Assembly (NCBI GenBank): GCA_016721115.1
Contig: JADKIW010000001.1
Coordinates: forward strand, 1,007,501 to 1,071,500
DNA from: Candidatus Defluviilinea proxima
Lineage (GTDB): Bacteria > Chloroflexota > Anaerolineae > Anaerolineales > Villigracilaceae
Direction: 5' to 3'
Length of the DNA stretch: 64,000 bases
Part shown: positions 34,578 to 43,539 of the stretch, piece by piece
How the letters are laid out: each line of letters opens with the position of its first letter
Numbering within the stretch: position 1 is the first letter of the stretch
The notes under the pieces: generated by a model
What the model saw: only the letters and a program-made list of their open reading frames with translations
Told to the model about the DNA's origin: nothing
The model's database searches: none
Translations under genes and position numbers: made by a program

Positions 34578-34802
34578 ATGACAACACATGAAAAGCATAT
34601 CCCCTGGTATCTCTGGCCCTTCGCGGCGATCTGGAAACTCCTCGCTGTGATCGTCGAAATGACGGGCCGCCTCGTTGCGATGATCCTTGGTATCGTCCTG
34701 ATGCTTGTGGGCGTACTCGTCAGCCTGACGGTTATCGGGGCCATCATCGGCATCCCGTTGGCGATCGTGGGTTTGCTGTTGCTGCTGAAAGGGATATTCT
34801 AG
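34578..34802 (+). CDS. Small two-helix membrane protein
   Basis: A 74-aa protein with an amphipathic N-terminus (HIPWYLWPFAAIWKLL) and two Gly/Val/Leu helices. ATG 34578 is set by GGAGGTCGAA; the TTG at 34566 is part of the ribosome site. It resembles short bacterial membrane-stress proteins in layout only; function unknown. Isolated gene with its own terminator. Confidence 0.8.
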   Translation: MTTHEKHIPWYLWPFAAIWKLLAVIVEMTGRLVAMILGIVLMLVGVLVSLTVIGAIIGIPLAIVGLLLLLKGIF

Positions 34803-34824
34803 CCACAGTCAAAGTGCATATAAC

Positions 34825-34866
34825 AAACGAAAAGGGACAGGTCTTAACCTGTCCCTTTTCGTTTTT
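34825..34866. terminator. Bidirectional terminator
   Basis: An 18-bp perfect stem AAACGAAAAGGGACAGGT with its complement and a CTTA loop, between convergent genes. Confidence 0.95.
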
Positions 34867-34873
34867 GCTTGTG

Positions 34874-35791
34874 TTATTGTGCTTTTGGCATCTTCATTTC
34901 AGATGTTAGAGCAAAACGTTCTGAAGAATTTAATATTTGTGCAGTGAATAACTTGCTCTGAGTCTGGCCCTTATTTCCAGCCGAGATCGCAAAGCCTGTT
35001 AGATAAAAAGGAAATGTGCTACAGGTTTTGCATGTGCGTGTATAAAATTCGATCGACGGAATAACGGTGTTGTTTTTAAGTACCCCCAATAACCCAATAA
35101 AATCCCTGCTCTTAATAAACTCCACGGCCTGATTAACAGATTCAAATTGTATGCCACCGATATGATCTCCCTGTGCAACCCACGTGCCGCAGTTCTCGCA
35201 GAAAAGATCTTGTGTCGCTTTATAAGCAGATTCGATACTTCCATAAGCAATAATGCCCATTTCAACCAACCAGTACACCCAGGTAAACGCACCAAGGTTT
35301 AGGTCTGAGCCACTACTGCCAACACCTACATGAGAAATTGAAACACCGTTCTTAGCTTCCAAAAGAATGAAACCAACAAAGCCAGACAAACCAGTTTCTT
35401 CAGTCAACAGATAGTCAATGAATGCCTGTACTTTGTCTTTGGGAGCAGGCTCACCATACTCAGCAATTGCCTCTGTTTGTATCTCTTTTGCCAGAGTACT
35501 GCGAAAGTGAATGTAATCAAAATAATGCATGCTTCCATAAACAATTACGGCGGCAATTAGACCAGCAATAACAACAACGAATTTTGAGCGGATTTTTTGA
35601 GATACAACTACAGACTTAATGACAATCCCTGATGCGAACCCCATGAAAATAGGGAATAAAAGAATTAGATAAATAAATCTCGAAATCAGCGAAGCTAGTC
35701 CGCCAATTACAATTCCCGCGCCGAGAACGGAGCCTAAAAGTAATACTACACCTTTGAATGATACTTTACGATTGTTGAGTTCTTCTTGCAT
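34874..35791 (-). CDS. Membrane protein with Cys-pair motifs, unknown function
   Basis: A 305-aa protein with three hydrophobic helices in the first 110 residues, then a soluble domain. CENC and CKTC pairs about 60 residues apart could form a zinc ribbon or knuckle. The ribosome site AAGGAGAGGA is clear. A+T-rich relative to neighbours. No family recognised. Confidence 0.75.
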   Translation of the reverse strand: MQEELNNRKVSFKGVVLLLGSVLGAGIVIGGLASLISRFIYLILLFPIFMGFASGIVIKSVVVSQKIRSKFVVVIAGLIAAVIVYGSMHYFDYIHFRSTLAKEIQTEAIAEYGEPAPKDKVQAFIDYLLTEETGLSGFVGFILLEAKNGVSISHVGVGSSGSDLNLGAFTWVYWLVEMGIIAYGSIESAYKATQDLFCENCGTWVAQGDHIGGIQFESVNQAVEFIKSRDFIGLLGVLKNNTVIPSIEFYTRTCKTCSTFPFYLTGFAISAGNKGQTQSKLFTAQILNSSERFALTSEMKMPKAQ

Positions 35792-35881
35792 TCTATCCTC
35801 TCCTTTTTAGAACTATCAAATAAGCAGGTACACAAAAGAACTTTATCTCGTGTGTACCTGCCTATTCGTTTGTACATTATT

Positions 35882-37504
35882 TTATTCCCTAAATATCCTC
35901 ACATGCCTGCGCGGCTCTTTCCCATACGAGTGACTGACCAACTCAGCGCCTCGCGCCATTTCGTGTTGGAGCCTTCGCACGAGTGACGGGCCCGGGGGCA
36001 GGTCCACCCAGCGTTCGCCGTTGAGGACTGCGGCTATCGCTTGTTGTGTTTCGTTGCGGATGTCGTCCATGTTGTCGCGGATGGGTTGCATGGCGCTCAA
36101 GTTATACAGGTCGCCAAGGAATTGCTCCACTTGCGCCACGGTGTTCGCGCGCAATACATAGATTGGCATGCCGCGTTGTTCGGCTTCGATCACTGTCTGT
36201 TGGCGGTTGCGGTAATACGTTCGCAATGTCACCAATGCATCGGCCTCACTTACATCGCGCACGATGACGGCTGGTAAGCCAAGTCTCTTTGCGGCTTGTT
36301 GCAGTCTGTTGCGTGCCACACCGTACGGATAGACTTTCACGGGTTGCAATGCCGCGCCCGTTGATGACGGAACGGCTCTGGGTGTTTGATAAGGCTCTTC
36401 GGATGCTGGAACAGACCGACCCTGAGTCTGATCGAGCGGCGTTACGCGTCCACGGCGGGGCGTTTTCGTTTCCTTCGCATCCATGCGGGACTTGTCAACT
36501 GCTTCCGCTTTCTCAACCTTGATCTTGCCCTTTTCATCGCGCGTCCGCACTTCGGGAGATAACGGATAGCCGCGCAGGAGCGCATCCACAGACGCCATGA
36601 TATCGAGATGGACTGTGAAACGATCGCGGGTTTGAATTTCGATGAGGACATCGAACGTTGGAGGCGCGCGTCTTTCGAGGACTGTTTTCTGGGTGCCGCG
36701 TCGACGGGCTTCCTCATCCGACAATGTGACCGCTTCGATGCCACCGACAAGATCACTGAGCGTTGGGTTGAGCAAAAGATTATCGAGTGTCTGACCGTGC
36801 GCCGTGCCGATGAGCTGCACGCCGCGTTCTGCGATGGTACGCGCGGCAAGGGCTTCGAGTTCACGCCCGATCTCGTCAATGACGATGACTTCGGGGTTGT
36901 GATTCTCAACGGCTTCGATCATGACTTCATGTTGCAGGGTCGGCACTTTGACTTGCATTCTGCGTGCCTTGCCCACGGCGGGATGCGGCACATCGCCGTC
37001 ACCGCCGATTTCGTTGGACGTATCCACAATGACCACGCGTTTGCTTTCGGCAAGAATGCGCGCGGCTTCACGCAGGAGCGTGGTCTTGCCCACACCAGGG
37101 CGACCGAGAATGAGGACCGATTTGCCTGACTCGATCATATCCTGCATGATGTCCACCGTGCCATAGACGGCGCGACCAACGCGAAGCGTGAGGCCAACCA
37201 CTGCGCCGCGTCGATTACGGATGGCGGAGATGCGGTGTAGTGTGCGTTCGATGCCTGCACGGTTATCTGCGTCGAAATCACCGGTGCGCTCATCAACGTA
37301 ATCGAGCTCGGCACGTGTGATCTCGGTGTCGCGCAAATTGACCTCGCCATCCACAAAACGGACAGTGGGGATGCGTCCCAGATCTAATATGATCTCGAGC
37401 AGGTTGTCGCTGTTATCTGCTTTTTCCACCGCACGGCGAATATCAAGCGGAAGGACATCGAGCAACGCGTCGAGGTCGTCAGTTATTTGTAGTTTTTTAC
37501 TCAT
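35882..37504 (-). CDS. AAA-type ATPase with R3H domain (SpoIIIAA/Ycf45-like)
   Basis: A 540-aa ATPase: an N-terminal SpoIIIAA-like region, P-loop GRPGVGKTT, Walker B VIVIDEIGRE, then after a variable linker a C-terminal R3H single-strand nucleic-acid-binding domain (about 490-535, HEMARGAELVSHSYGKEPRRHVRIF). It resembles cyanobacterial/plastid Ycf45. ATG 37504 gives the usual start; an upstream GTG at 37615 adds 37 unconserved-looking residues. Precise role unknown. Confidence 0.9.
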   Translation of the reverse strand: MSKKLQITDDLDALLDVLPLDIRRAVEKADNSDNLLEIILDLGRIPTVRFVDGEVNLRDTEITRAELDYVDERTGDFDADNRAGIERTLHRISAIRNRRGAVVGLTLRVGRAVYGTVDIMQDMIESGKSVLILGRPGVGKTTLLREAARILAESKRVVIVDTSNEIGGDGDVPHPAVGKARRMQVKVPTLQHEVMIEAVENHNPEVIVIDEIGRELEALAARTIAERGVQLIGTAHGQTLDNLLLNPTLSDLVGGIEAVTLSDEEARRRGTQKTVLERRAPPTFDVLIEIQTRDRFTVHLDIMASVDALLRGYPLSPEVRTRDEKGKIKVEKAEAVDKSRMDAKETKTPRRGRVTPLDQTQGRSVPASEEPYQTPRAVPSSTGAALQPVKVYPYGVARNRLQQAAKRLGLPAVIVRDVSEADALVTLRTYYRNRQQTVIEAEQRGMPIYVLRANTVAQVEQFLGDLYNLSAMQPIRDNMDDIRNETQQAIAAVLNGERWVDLPPGPSLVRRLQHEMARGAELVSHSYGKEPRRHVRIFRE

Positions 37505-37749
37505 AGGGTTATATACGTCAGTGCCACGTTTCTGGTTCCATAGCGTGACAGAGAATATTGGTAAATTAGAAAGACGAAGCGGGGATACTTGCGCCGTGCG
37601 GGTCGTCACGTCCACGGCTTACGGGGATTTAGATGTGGTTCACCATCGGGAGTTTACCTCCTGTTCTGGAATTTTTGGTTGCATGTCTATTATACGGGAA
37701 ATCGGCTGTCCCCGCATTGGAAAGTGATTGTAGAATTTATTGCTCAAAA

Positions 37750-38583
37750 CTAGGTGGATTTGTATTTTTCATACCAGTGTTGGAACGTTGTTTCAAAAAT
37801 AAAAGTTCCTTCCCGTAAATTATTAAAAACAAGTGCCTTTCCGTTTTTAAGCCTTACATAAACAGGATAATAAAAAGCATTTTTAATCATTTTTTGCTCA
37901 AGAAAAAATCCATCTATCTCACTTATATGAATCCGTCTTTTCCAAGCTAAATGGGTTATTACTAAAAAATCCTGCTCAAAAGAACTTTTCAAAGGTGGAA
38001 TGACAGCAATCCCTAGGCATAACAATCCTATTAGTAATAGTGCAATATTGGTTGTTACATCATCGTTGCCAGCTATAAAACTAGTCATAGATATATATAA
38101 TATTAATACTCCAAACAAACCCATCCCCGCAAAGACCATCAAGGAGTACAGACTTGTATGAAAATCAGTCATTGTTTTATTTTTCCAAAGCGTTTCTGTC
38201 TTGCTTCTTAGTACATCAACGATTTCTAAAAAATCTACAACCTGAGAATTTATAGACAACTTTATATCCCCATCATGGTTTATTAAAACAAACCCTGAAT
38301 CTTTAAATCGAATATTAGAAACCTCATGCCAATGCAAATGATTAGTATGAAAAAACGAAGTCACTGCAATTTCTGTGTCATTCACTTTGATAGTATAAAG
38401 GCTCCATACAAACCCTATCAAACATACTAAAGCAAATGGGATAAAACATGAGAAAGACACTATTTCTTCTTTATCAGCATAAGACGCAACAGATGCGAAC
38501 CCAAAAAAAATGACCCCGACCCCCATAATGATTCGAACAAAAAGTGGCAACCGATAAATTCGCTGTTCTATTGAGTTTGGCAT
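37750..38583 (-). CDS. Membrane protein with two PH-like segments, unknown function
   Basis: A 277-aa protein made of two similar halves: two membrane helices followed by a short beta-rich segment (IKVNDTEIAVTSFFHTNHLHWHEVSNI; FLVITHLAWKRRIHISEIDGF), a layout like bacterial PH-domain (YdbS/YdbT) proteins. A+T-rich, so possibly acquired. It lies alone, convergent with nothing. Confidence 0.7.
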   Translation of the reverse strand: MPNSIEQRIYRLPLFVRIIMGVGVIFFGFASVASYADKEEIVSFSCFIPFALVCLIGFVWSLYTIKVNDTEIAVTSFFHTNHLHWHEVSNIRFKDSGFVLINHDGDIKLSINSQVVDFLEIVDVLRSKTETLWKNKTMTDFHTSLYSLMVFAGMGLFGVLILYISMTSFIAGNDDVTTNIALLLIGLLCLGIAVIPPLKSSFEQDFLVITHLAWKRRIHISEIDGFFLEQKMIKNAFYYPVYVRLKNGKALVFNNLREGTFIFETTFQHWYEKYKST

Positions 38584-38717
38584 ATTCCACTCCTACACTT
38601 TTTACTTCTTCCTTTCAATTATACGAGAAATAAAAATTCCCTTAGACAATTCAGATGCAGTTAATTGGTTATGGTAATATCTTCCCAAATTGTCAGTCAA
38701 ACGGGAGATATTTTCAA

Positions 38718-40250
38718 ATGGAAAAGAAACTGATCTGGCCTATTTATATAAATTCCATCTTGTTGGTTGCGTTGGCTTTTTACTTTTTCTTTTACCCGGC
38801 TGTAACCATCCTTCGTGATTTAAATGACCCTGGTTTGAAGACAGGCGATACTCCACCGCGATTTGCCTACAATTGGCATCGTTCCCTTTCGACAAAGTAT
38901 GAAAAGTGGGCCCGTGAACGTATCGCTTCGGGCAAAGCTGCTGAAATGAGCCTTCAGGATATTTCAGGAACAGAGTGGCCTGTCTTTGGTACAGTCTTTT
39001 ATCTGTGGGCAACCGAGTCGTTGCAGGAAGCCTGGGAAAAAGATCCTTCGTTATCGCGGACAGCGCCGAAAGAATATGCCCGCGGAGCAATCGAAGCGTC
39101 TGCCGCATTGGTCAGCGACCCGAATCATGCGGGTTGGGTTAAGAAATATTGGGGTGAAGATTATCTTTCACGTGAAAATCTTTTCTATCGCATGTTACTG
39201 ATTAGCGGGTTGACCAGTTATCAGAAACTTACAGATGACAACAAATACGAATCATTATTACGAGAACAAACTAATTCGCTTGCGAATGAACTTGACCAAT
39301 CTCCTTACGGTTTGCTGGATGATTACCCTGGTCAATGCTACCCAGTGGATATTCTGCCTGCCATCGCGGCAATTCACCGTGCTGATGCAGTGCTTGGTAC
39401 AGATCATTCTGAATTTGTCCGAAGGTCTGTTCGTGCCTTTCAAGGTAATGCTGTAGATGAACTTACAGGATTGCCCACCTATACAGCGAACTCACGTACT
39501 GGTCAGGGATATGGTCCTGCGCGTGGCGTAGGTATCACGTTCATGCTGATATGGGCGCCACAACTTTGGGAAGATACGGCAAAGGATTGGTATACAAGCT
39601 ACGATTATCACTTCTGGCAAAGGGAATGGGCAACGGCTGGCTTTCGCGAATTTTCAAAAGAACTTCTCAACGGCGATTGGTTCATTGATGTGGATGCGGG
39701 TCCTGTTATGGGCGGATATGGAACTGCCGCCAGCGCTTTTGGTATTGGCACAACGCGAACATACGGCCGCTTCGATCAGGCTTATCCTTTGAGTGCAGAA
39801 GCGCTTGCCGCTTCCTGGCCATTGCCAGATGGTACGCTATTAGGTCCACGCATGTTTTCAAATCTGTCCGATGCGCCATATGTGGGAGAAACAGCTTTGT
39901 TGTTCAGCTTGACGCGTCAATCGATCGTTGAAGACGAAGTTCCTACAGGTGGATATATCCCTGCTTCAGTATATTTTGGAATTCTGTTCTATCTTGTTTG
40001 TGGAAGTATATTGATTTGGCGAGCTCGTTTTACACTTAACCGTTGGAGAAAACTATCTGGTAGCCCCATCCCTCAGCCGTATTTGCAATTTGTTCTATGG
40101 TTGATGTTTTTCACAATAGGATTGACCATGCTTATCTTTTTCAATAAAGCCATTGGCGCACTCCTTATATTTTTAGCGCAAACCCTTCCTGTTCATGGAA
40201 AAATTTGGTCATGGTTGATAGATTACGATATGCTAAAACCCGATCATTAA
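38718..40250 (+). CDS. Membrane-anchored protein with large extracytoplasmic alpha-helical domain
   Basis: A 510-aa protein: N-terminal helix (about 5-27), a large outward domain rich in paired helices and aromatic residues with glycine-rich turns (GYGPARGVGITFM, GPVMGGYGTAASAFGIG), and two further helices near the C-terminus. The layout suggests an (alpha/alpha)6-type barrel, perhaps related to linalool dehydratase-isomerase-like domains, but I am not sure. ATG 38718 follows GGGAG by about 10 nt. Confidence 0.65.
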   Translation: MEKKLIWPIYINSILLVALAFYFFFYPAVTILRDLNDPGLKTGDTPPRFAYNWHRSLSTKYEKWARERIASGKAAEMSLQDISGTEWPVFGTVFYLWATESLQEAWEKDPSLSRTAPKEYARGAIEASAALVSDPNHAGWVKKYWGEDYLSRENLFYRMLLISGLTSYQKLTDDNKYESLLREQTNSLANELDQSPYGLLDDYPGQCYPVDILPAIAAIHRADAVLGTDHSEFVRRSVRAFQGNAVDELTGLPTYTANSRTGQGYGPARGVGITFMLIWAPQLWEDTAKDWYTSYDYHFWQREWATAGFREFSKELLNGDWFIDVDAGPVMGGYGTAASAFGIGTTRTYGRFDQAYPLSAEALAASWPLPDGTLLGPRMFSNLSDAPYVGETALLFSLTRQSIVEDEVPTGGYIPASVYFGILFYLVCGSILIWRARFTLNRWRKLSGSPIPQPYLQFVLWLMFFTIGLTMLIFFNKAIGALLIFLAQTLPVHGKIWSWLIDYDMLKPDH

Positions 40251-40256
40251 ATTGAT

Positions 40257-41174
40257 CTATTTCTTCCCATCAATCTTGCTTACCCTACTCGGTTGGATAC
40301 TCACTCCCGCAGGCTGAGTGGCACGTGCCAATGATGCATCTTTCACCATGTGAACCAAATGCTTTACCATCACCGCCTGTCGTTCTGCGGCCTTGGCGCC
40401 AAGGTCCGCAAGGACAGGTTCGAGCCAAGCCTGATACGAACGCACGCAAATGTAAACAGGTCTATTGCGGCGATCTGGAAGATTACTGATCAACGCTGAA
40501 AGTTTTTCGCTGACATTTGTTGCATCAGGATGAATGAGCGGGGTCAAGACAATTCCATGCACTCCATGAGTCACGCTCACGTAACATTTTGCACCTTCAT
40601 TACACATCCAGCCAATGGCGGCTTTAGGCTGTGGTTCTATTGGATGCAACAATGGCGGGACGATTTGACTATATAGACTCTGCACGGAAGGCAAGTGAAT
40701 GGATTTGACACGAGTCCAATTTGATATTGAACCTGTTTCAGCTATTCCAGAGATATCCCACATCCTTTGCCAGGCATACACTGAAAAACCAGACTTTCGT
40801 AATGCGATGAATGCGTCGTTGGTCTCGTCCACTTCAGCAAGGACGTGAAATGCGCCCCAAGCCCCTGCCTGAGAGGAAAGCTCATCGATCAGGGACGGAA
40901 GTTCAGGATGATTGAGCTGAGAAGATGGAGCAAGGTAATACAATTTTGCGAACGTATCGTCCCGTGTATGGATAACTCCCCCGAGAATTGAATCCTTTTC
41001 GCCGTTTGCAATCGCAGAATAGATATGACGTGCAGGGTTTACGTAAGAGAACAATCCTGCCGCTCCCAACGGGTTACCGCGAGTCAACATCCGCGTGGTA
41101 TCAAGTCCCACGGCTTCATCGCGGAAGCTGTAGATATAGGGTAGATCCAAAAGTGCAAGCGGACGAATGGACAT
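40257..41174 (-). CDS. GNAT-like acetyltransferase, divergent
   Basis: A 305-aa protein. The first 140 residues have a GNAT-like pattern (MSIRPLALLDLPYIYSF; LGGVIHTRDDTFAKLYYLAP; IALRKSGFSVYAWQRMW); the second half may be a second, degenerate GNAT unit. Substrate unknown. ATG 41174 is chosen: a minus-strand TATAAT lies exactly 6 nt before it. An upstream ATG at 41192 falls inside a palindromic repeat element. Confidence 0.65.
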   Translation of the reverse strand: MSIRPLALLDLPYIYSFRDEAVGLDTTRMLTRGNPLGAAGLFSYVNPARHIYSAIANGEKDSILGGVIHTRDDTFAKLYYLAPSSQLNHPELPSLIDELSSQAGAWGAFHVLAEVDETNDAFIALRKSGFSVYAWQRMWDISGIAETGSISNWTRVKSIHLPSVQSLYSQIVPPLLHPIEPQPKAAIGWMCNEGAKCYVSVTHGVHGIVLTPLIHPDATNVSEKLSALISNLPDRRNRPVYICVRSYQAWLEPVLADLGAKAAERQAVMVKHLVHMVKDASLARATQPAGVSIQPSRVSKIDGKK

Positions 41175-41187
41175 GTTTAAATTATAT

Positions 41188-41281
41188 GTCATTGCGAGCC
41201 CAAAGGGCGAAGCAATCTTCTTGCATAGTTCGAGATTGCTTCGGGATTTCGATGCTGTCGCATCTCAACCCTCGCAATGAC
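41188..41281. repeat. MITE-like palindromic element GTCATTGCGAG...CTCGCAATGAC
   Basis: A 94-bp element bounded by perfect 11-bp inverted ends (41188-41198, 41271-41281), with inner arms GAAGCAATC and GAGATTGCTTC also complementary. This end sequence resembles a dispersed palindrome known from several bacterial phyla. It lies directly upstream of the GNAT gene and supplies part of its promoter region. Confidence 0.7.
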
Positions 41282-41290
41282 GGGATAGTG

Positions 41291-41869
41291 TTAATCAACC
41301 AATGTCAAAAAGTATTCATGGAAGCGCGTATCGTTTGTCAACTCGGGGTGAAAGGATGTAGCGAGGAGATGCCCTTGTTGAGCGGCAACAATCCTCCCGT
41401 CAGAAACCGAGGCGAGAATCTTTGCGTCTCCGCTCACTGATTCAATGATCGGTGCGCGGATGAAGACTGCATGATATGGTGAATCCGAATTGGTGGCTTG
41501 TTTGAGTTCAGGAATATCCAGATCTGTTTCAAACGAATCGATCTGTCGACCGAATGCATTGCGCTGAACTTTAATATCCATCAACTTCAATAGAGGTTGG
41601 TCGCGGCTTATATCTTTTGAAATAAAGATCGCGCCCGCACATGTTCCCCAGATCGCATGGCGTTGACCGAACTGCTTCAACGGCTCCATCAGATCGTATG
41701 CAACTGCCAGCTTACCGATCGTTGTGGACTCGCCACCAGGAATGATAAGGCCATCGAGACCGTCTAAGTGTTTGGGCAAGCGTACTTCGGATGCATCCAC
41801 TTTCAATTTCTTGAGCATCGCGATATGTTCGGAGAAATCTCCTTGTAAAGCTAAGACACCGATTTTCAT
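41291..41869 (-). CDS. pdxT: Pyridoxal 5'-phosphate synthase glutaminase subunit
   Basis: A 192-aa class I glutaminase: GGESTT oxyanion loop, nucleophile Cys in WGTCAGAI, and the His-Glu pair in SFHPELT. It supplies ammonia to PdxS in the DXP-independent vitamin B6 route. It lies downstream of pdxS, separated by 75 bp holding a long hairpin. Confidence 0.97.
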   Translation of the reverse strand: MKIGVLALQGDFSEHIAMLKKLKVDASEVRLPKHLDGLDGLIIPGGESTTIGKLAVAYDLMEPLKQFGQRHAIWGTCAGAIFISKDISRDQPLLKLMDIKVQRNAFGRQIDSFETDLDIPELKQATNSDSPYHAVFIRAPIIESVSGDAKILASVSDGRIVAAQQGHLLATSFHPELTNDTRFHEYFLTLVD

Positions 41870-41887
41870 AAGTTAGCTGTCAGCATG

Positions 41888-41940
41888 TAGCTGTTAGCGA
41901 TTAGCAGGCTAAAAGCCAAACACTAATCGCTAACAGCTGA
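41888..41940. repeat. Long hairpin between pdxS and pdxT
   Basis: A 16-bp perfect inverted repeat AGCTGTTAGCGATTAG (41889-41904 with 41923-41938) with an 18-nt loop. No T run follows, so it looks more like a palindromic repeat unit than a terminator. Confidence 0.7.
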
Positions 41941-41944
41941 ATAT

Positions 41945-42832
41945 TTACCAGCCACGTCCTGCAAGTTTTTCCGCTTCAGGCATCGCCGATGTATTGCGCC
42001 CAACCATTGCCTCACCGAGATTCTTGCTCACCTCTGCGAGAATGGATGCGTCCTTGTAATGCGTCACTGCCTTGACGATGGCATTCGCGCGTTTGGCAGG
42101 GTCACCGCTCTTGAAGATGCCAGAGCCAACGAACACACCGTCCACACCAAGTTGCATCATCAATGCCGCATCAGCAGGAGTCGCAACGCCGCCCGCGGCA
42201 AAATTAACAACAGGCATACGTCCAAGTTCCTTTGTCTCTTTCACGAGTTCATAGGGCGCGCCATTATTCTTAGCGAACGCCATTAACTCTTCATCGCCCA
42301 TCGTTTGCAATTGGCGGATCGAACCGATCACCGAACGTGCATGACGAACCGCTTCCACTACATCGCCTGTGCCTGCTTCGCCTTTGGTGCGGATCATCGC
42401 TGCGCCCTCACCAATACGACGTAATGCCTCACCGATATTGCGGCATCCGCATACGAACGGAACTTTAAAGTTGTGCTTCAAAATATGATGCTCTTCATCG
42501 GCAGGTGTCAACACTTCAGATTCGTCGATGTAATCAATGCCTAACGATTCAAGAATCTGCGCCTCAACAAAATGTCCAATGCGGCATTTTGCCATCACAG
42601 GGATCGTCACCGCATCAATGATCTTCAAGATCATATCGGGGTCAGACATACGTGCCACACCACCATCCGCACGAATATCAGCAGGCACACGTTCCAGTGC
42701 CATCACCGCACACGCACCCGCATCTTCCGCGATCTTAGCTTGCTCGGCATTCACCACATCCATGATGACGCCGCCCTTAAGCATTTGCGCCAACCCTTTT
42801 TTCTCAGTCCATGTACCAGTCTTAACTTCCAT
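41945..42832 (-). CDS. pdxS: Pyridoxal 5'-phosphate synthase lyase subunit
   Basis: A 295-aa TIM-barrel enzyme that builds PLP from ribose-5-phosphate, glyceraldehyde-3-phosphate and ammonia. Conserved blocks include KGGVIMDVVNAEQAKIAEDA, the lysine in VMAKCRIGHF, EGAAMIRTKGEAGTG and QLGVDGVFVGSGIFKS. ATG 42832 follows AAGGAGATAG; a frame starting at 42859 is rejected. Full length. Confidence 0.98.
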   Translation of the reverse strand: MEVKTGTWTEKKGLAQMLKGGVIMDVVNAEQAKIAEDAGACAVMALERVPADIRADGGVARMSDPDMILKIIDAVTIPVMAKCRIGHFVEAQILESLGIDYIDESEVLTPADEEHHILKHNFKVPFVCGCRNIGEALRRIGEGAAMIRTKGEAGTGDVVEAVRHARSVIGSIRQLQTMGDEELMAFAKNNGAPYELVKETKELGRMPVVNFAAGGVATPADAALMMQLGVDGVFVGSGIFKSGDPAKRANAIVKAVTHYKDASILAEVSKNLGEAMVGRNTSAMPEAEKLAGRGW

Positions 42833-43001
42833 TTCTATCTCCTTGAATTTCTTTCGCATGGAGTTTTATCCACGCGCTGACTTGATCTTTACGCACGAGA
42901 TTCTACCACGCTGATACAACGCCTCATTCCCAGCCGAAAGTTGATTCTGTTTCGATGAGCGAAGCGCCACTTTAGGCTTTTACTCCTTATCTGCAAGCAT
43001 C

Positions 43002-43029
43002 TTGACAAAACCACCTTAAGGGATACAAT
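43002..43029 (+). promoter_or_regulatory. Promoter of the GntR operon
   Basis: TTGACA (43002-43007), 16 bp, TACAAT (43024-43029). Two further TACAAT repeats follow before the ribosome site AAAGGA and may be part of a GntR operator. Confidence 0.8.
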
Positions 43030-43073
43030 TCAGTCAATAATACAATTAGTACAATAATCCCAAAGGACAATGT

Positions 43074-43490
43074 ATGGCAAATAAGAAACTGATCCTTCAA
43101 ACAGATTTCCGCTCGGGGTTACCCATCTATACACAGATCGTCAATCAGGTGCAGGCTCAGGTCGTTAGCGGAATTCTCAAGCCAGGTGACCAGTTGCCAA
43201 CAGTCCGTGCATTGGCAGAAGAGTTGAGGGTTAACTTCAACACAGTGGCTCGTGCCTATCGCATACTCGATGAAGCCCGCATCATATCTACACAACAAGG
43301 ACGCGGTACATACATCACTGAGATCCCGCCGCCGAATGTCAGCGATAAATTACGTAAAGAAACTTTGGAAGCGTTGACACAAAGATATATAAGCGAAGCC
43401 ATGCGATTGGATTTCTCAAAGAGTGAGATCAGGCAAATGGTTAGCGACCAACTCAAAGCTTGGAGCGAATCGAATAAGTCCGCAGAATAA
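43074..43490 (+). CDS. GntR-family regulator, YtrA type
   Basis: A 138-aa regulator: winged helix at about 10-80 (GLPIYTQIVNQVQAQVVSGILKPGDQLPTVRALAEEL) and a short C-terminal helix pair without a ligand domain, as in the YtrA subfamily that controls membrane or antibiotic-stress transporters. It heads the SPFH-SdpI-CPBP-DUF4177 gene row and probably regulates it. Confidence 0.93.
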   Translation: MANKKLILQTDFRSGLPIYTQIVNQVQAQVVSGILKPGDQLPTVRALAEELRVNFNTVARAYRILDEARIISTQQGRGTYITEIPPPNVSDKLRKETLEALTQRYISEAMRLDFSKSEIRQMVSDQLKAWSESNKSAE

Positions 43491-43539
43491 AAATATAGTG
43501 ATGGTTATGGTCCATCAATAGAAATAAAAGGAGAAAGCA

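Noticed and set aside
39163..39178. Second parS-like site TCTTTCACGTGAAAAT
   Set aside because: The 12-bp core matches but three outer positions differ and it is within a coding sequence; probably chance.
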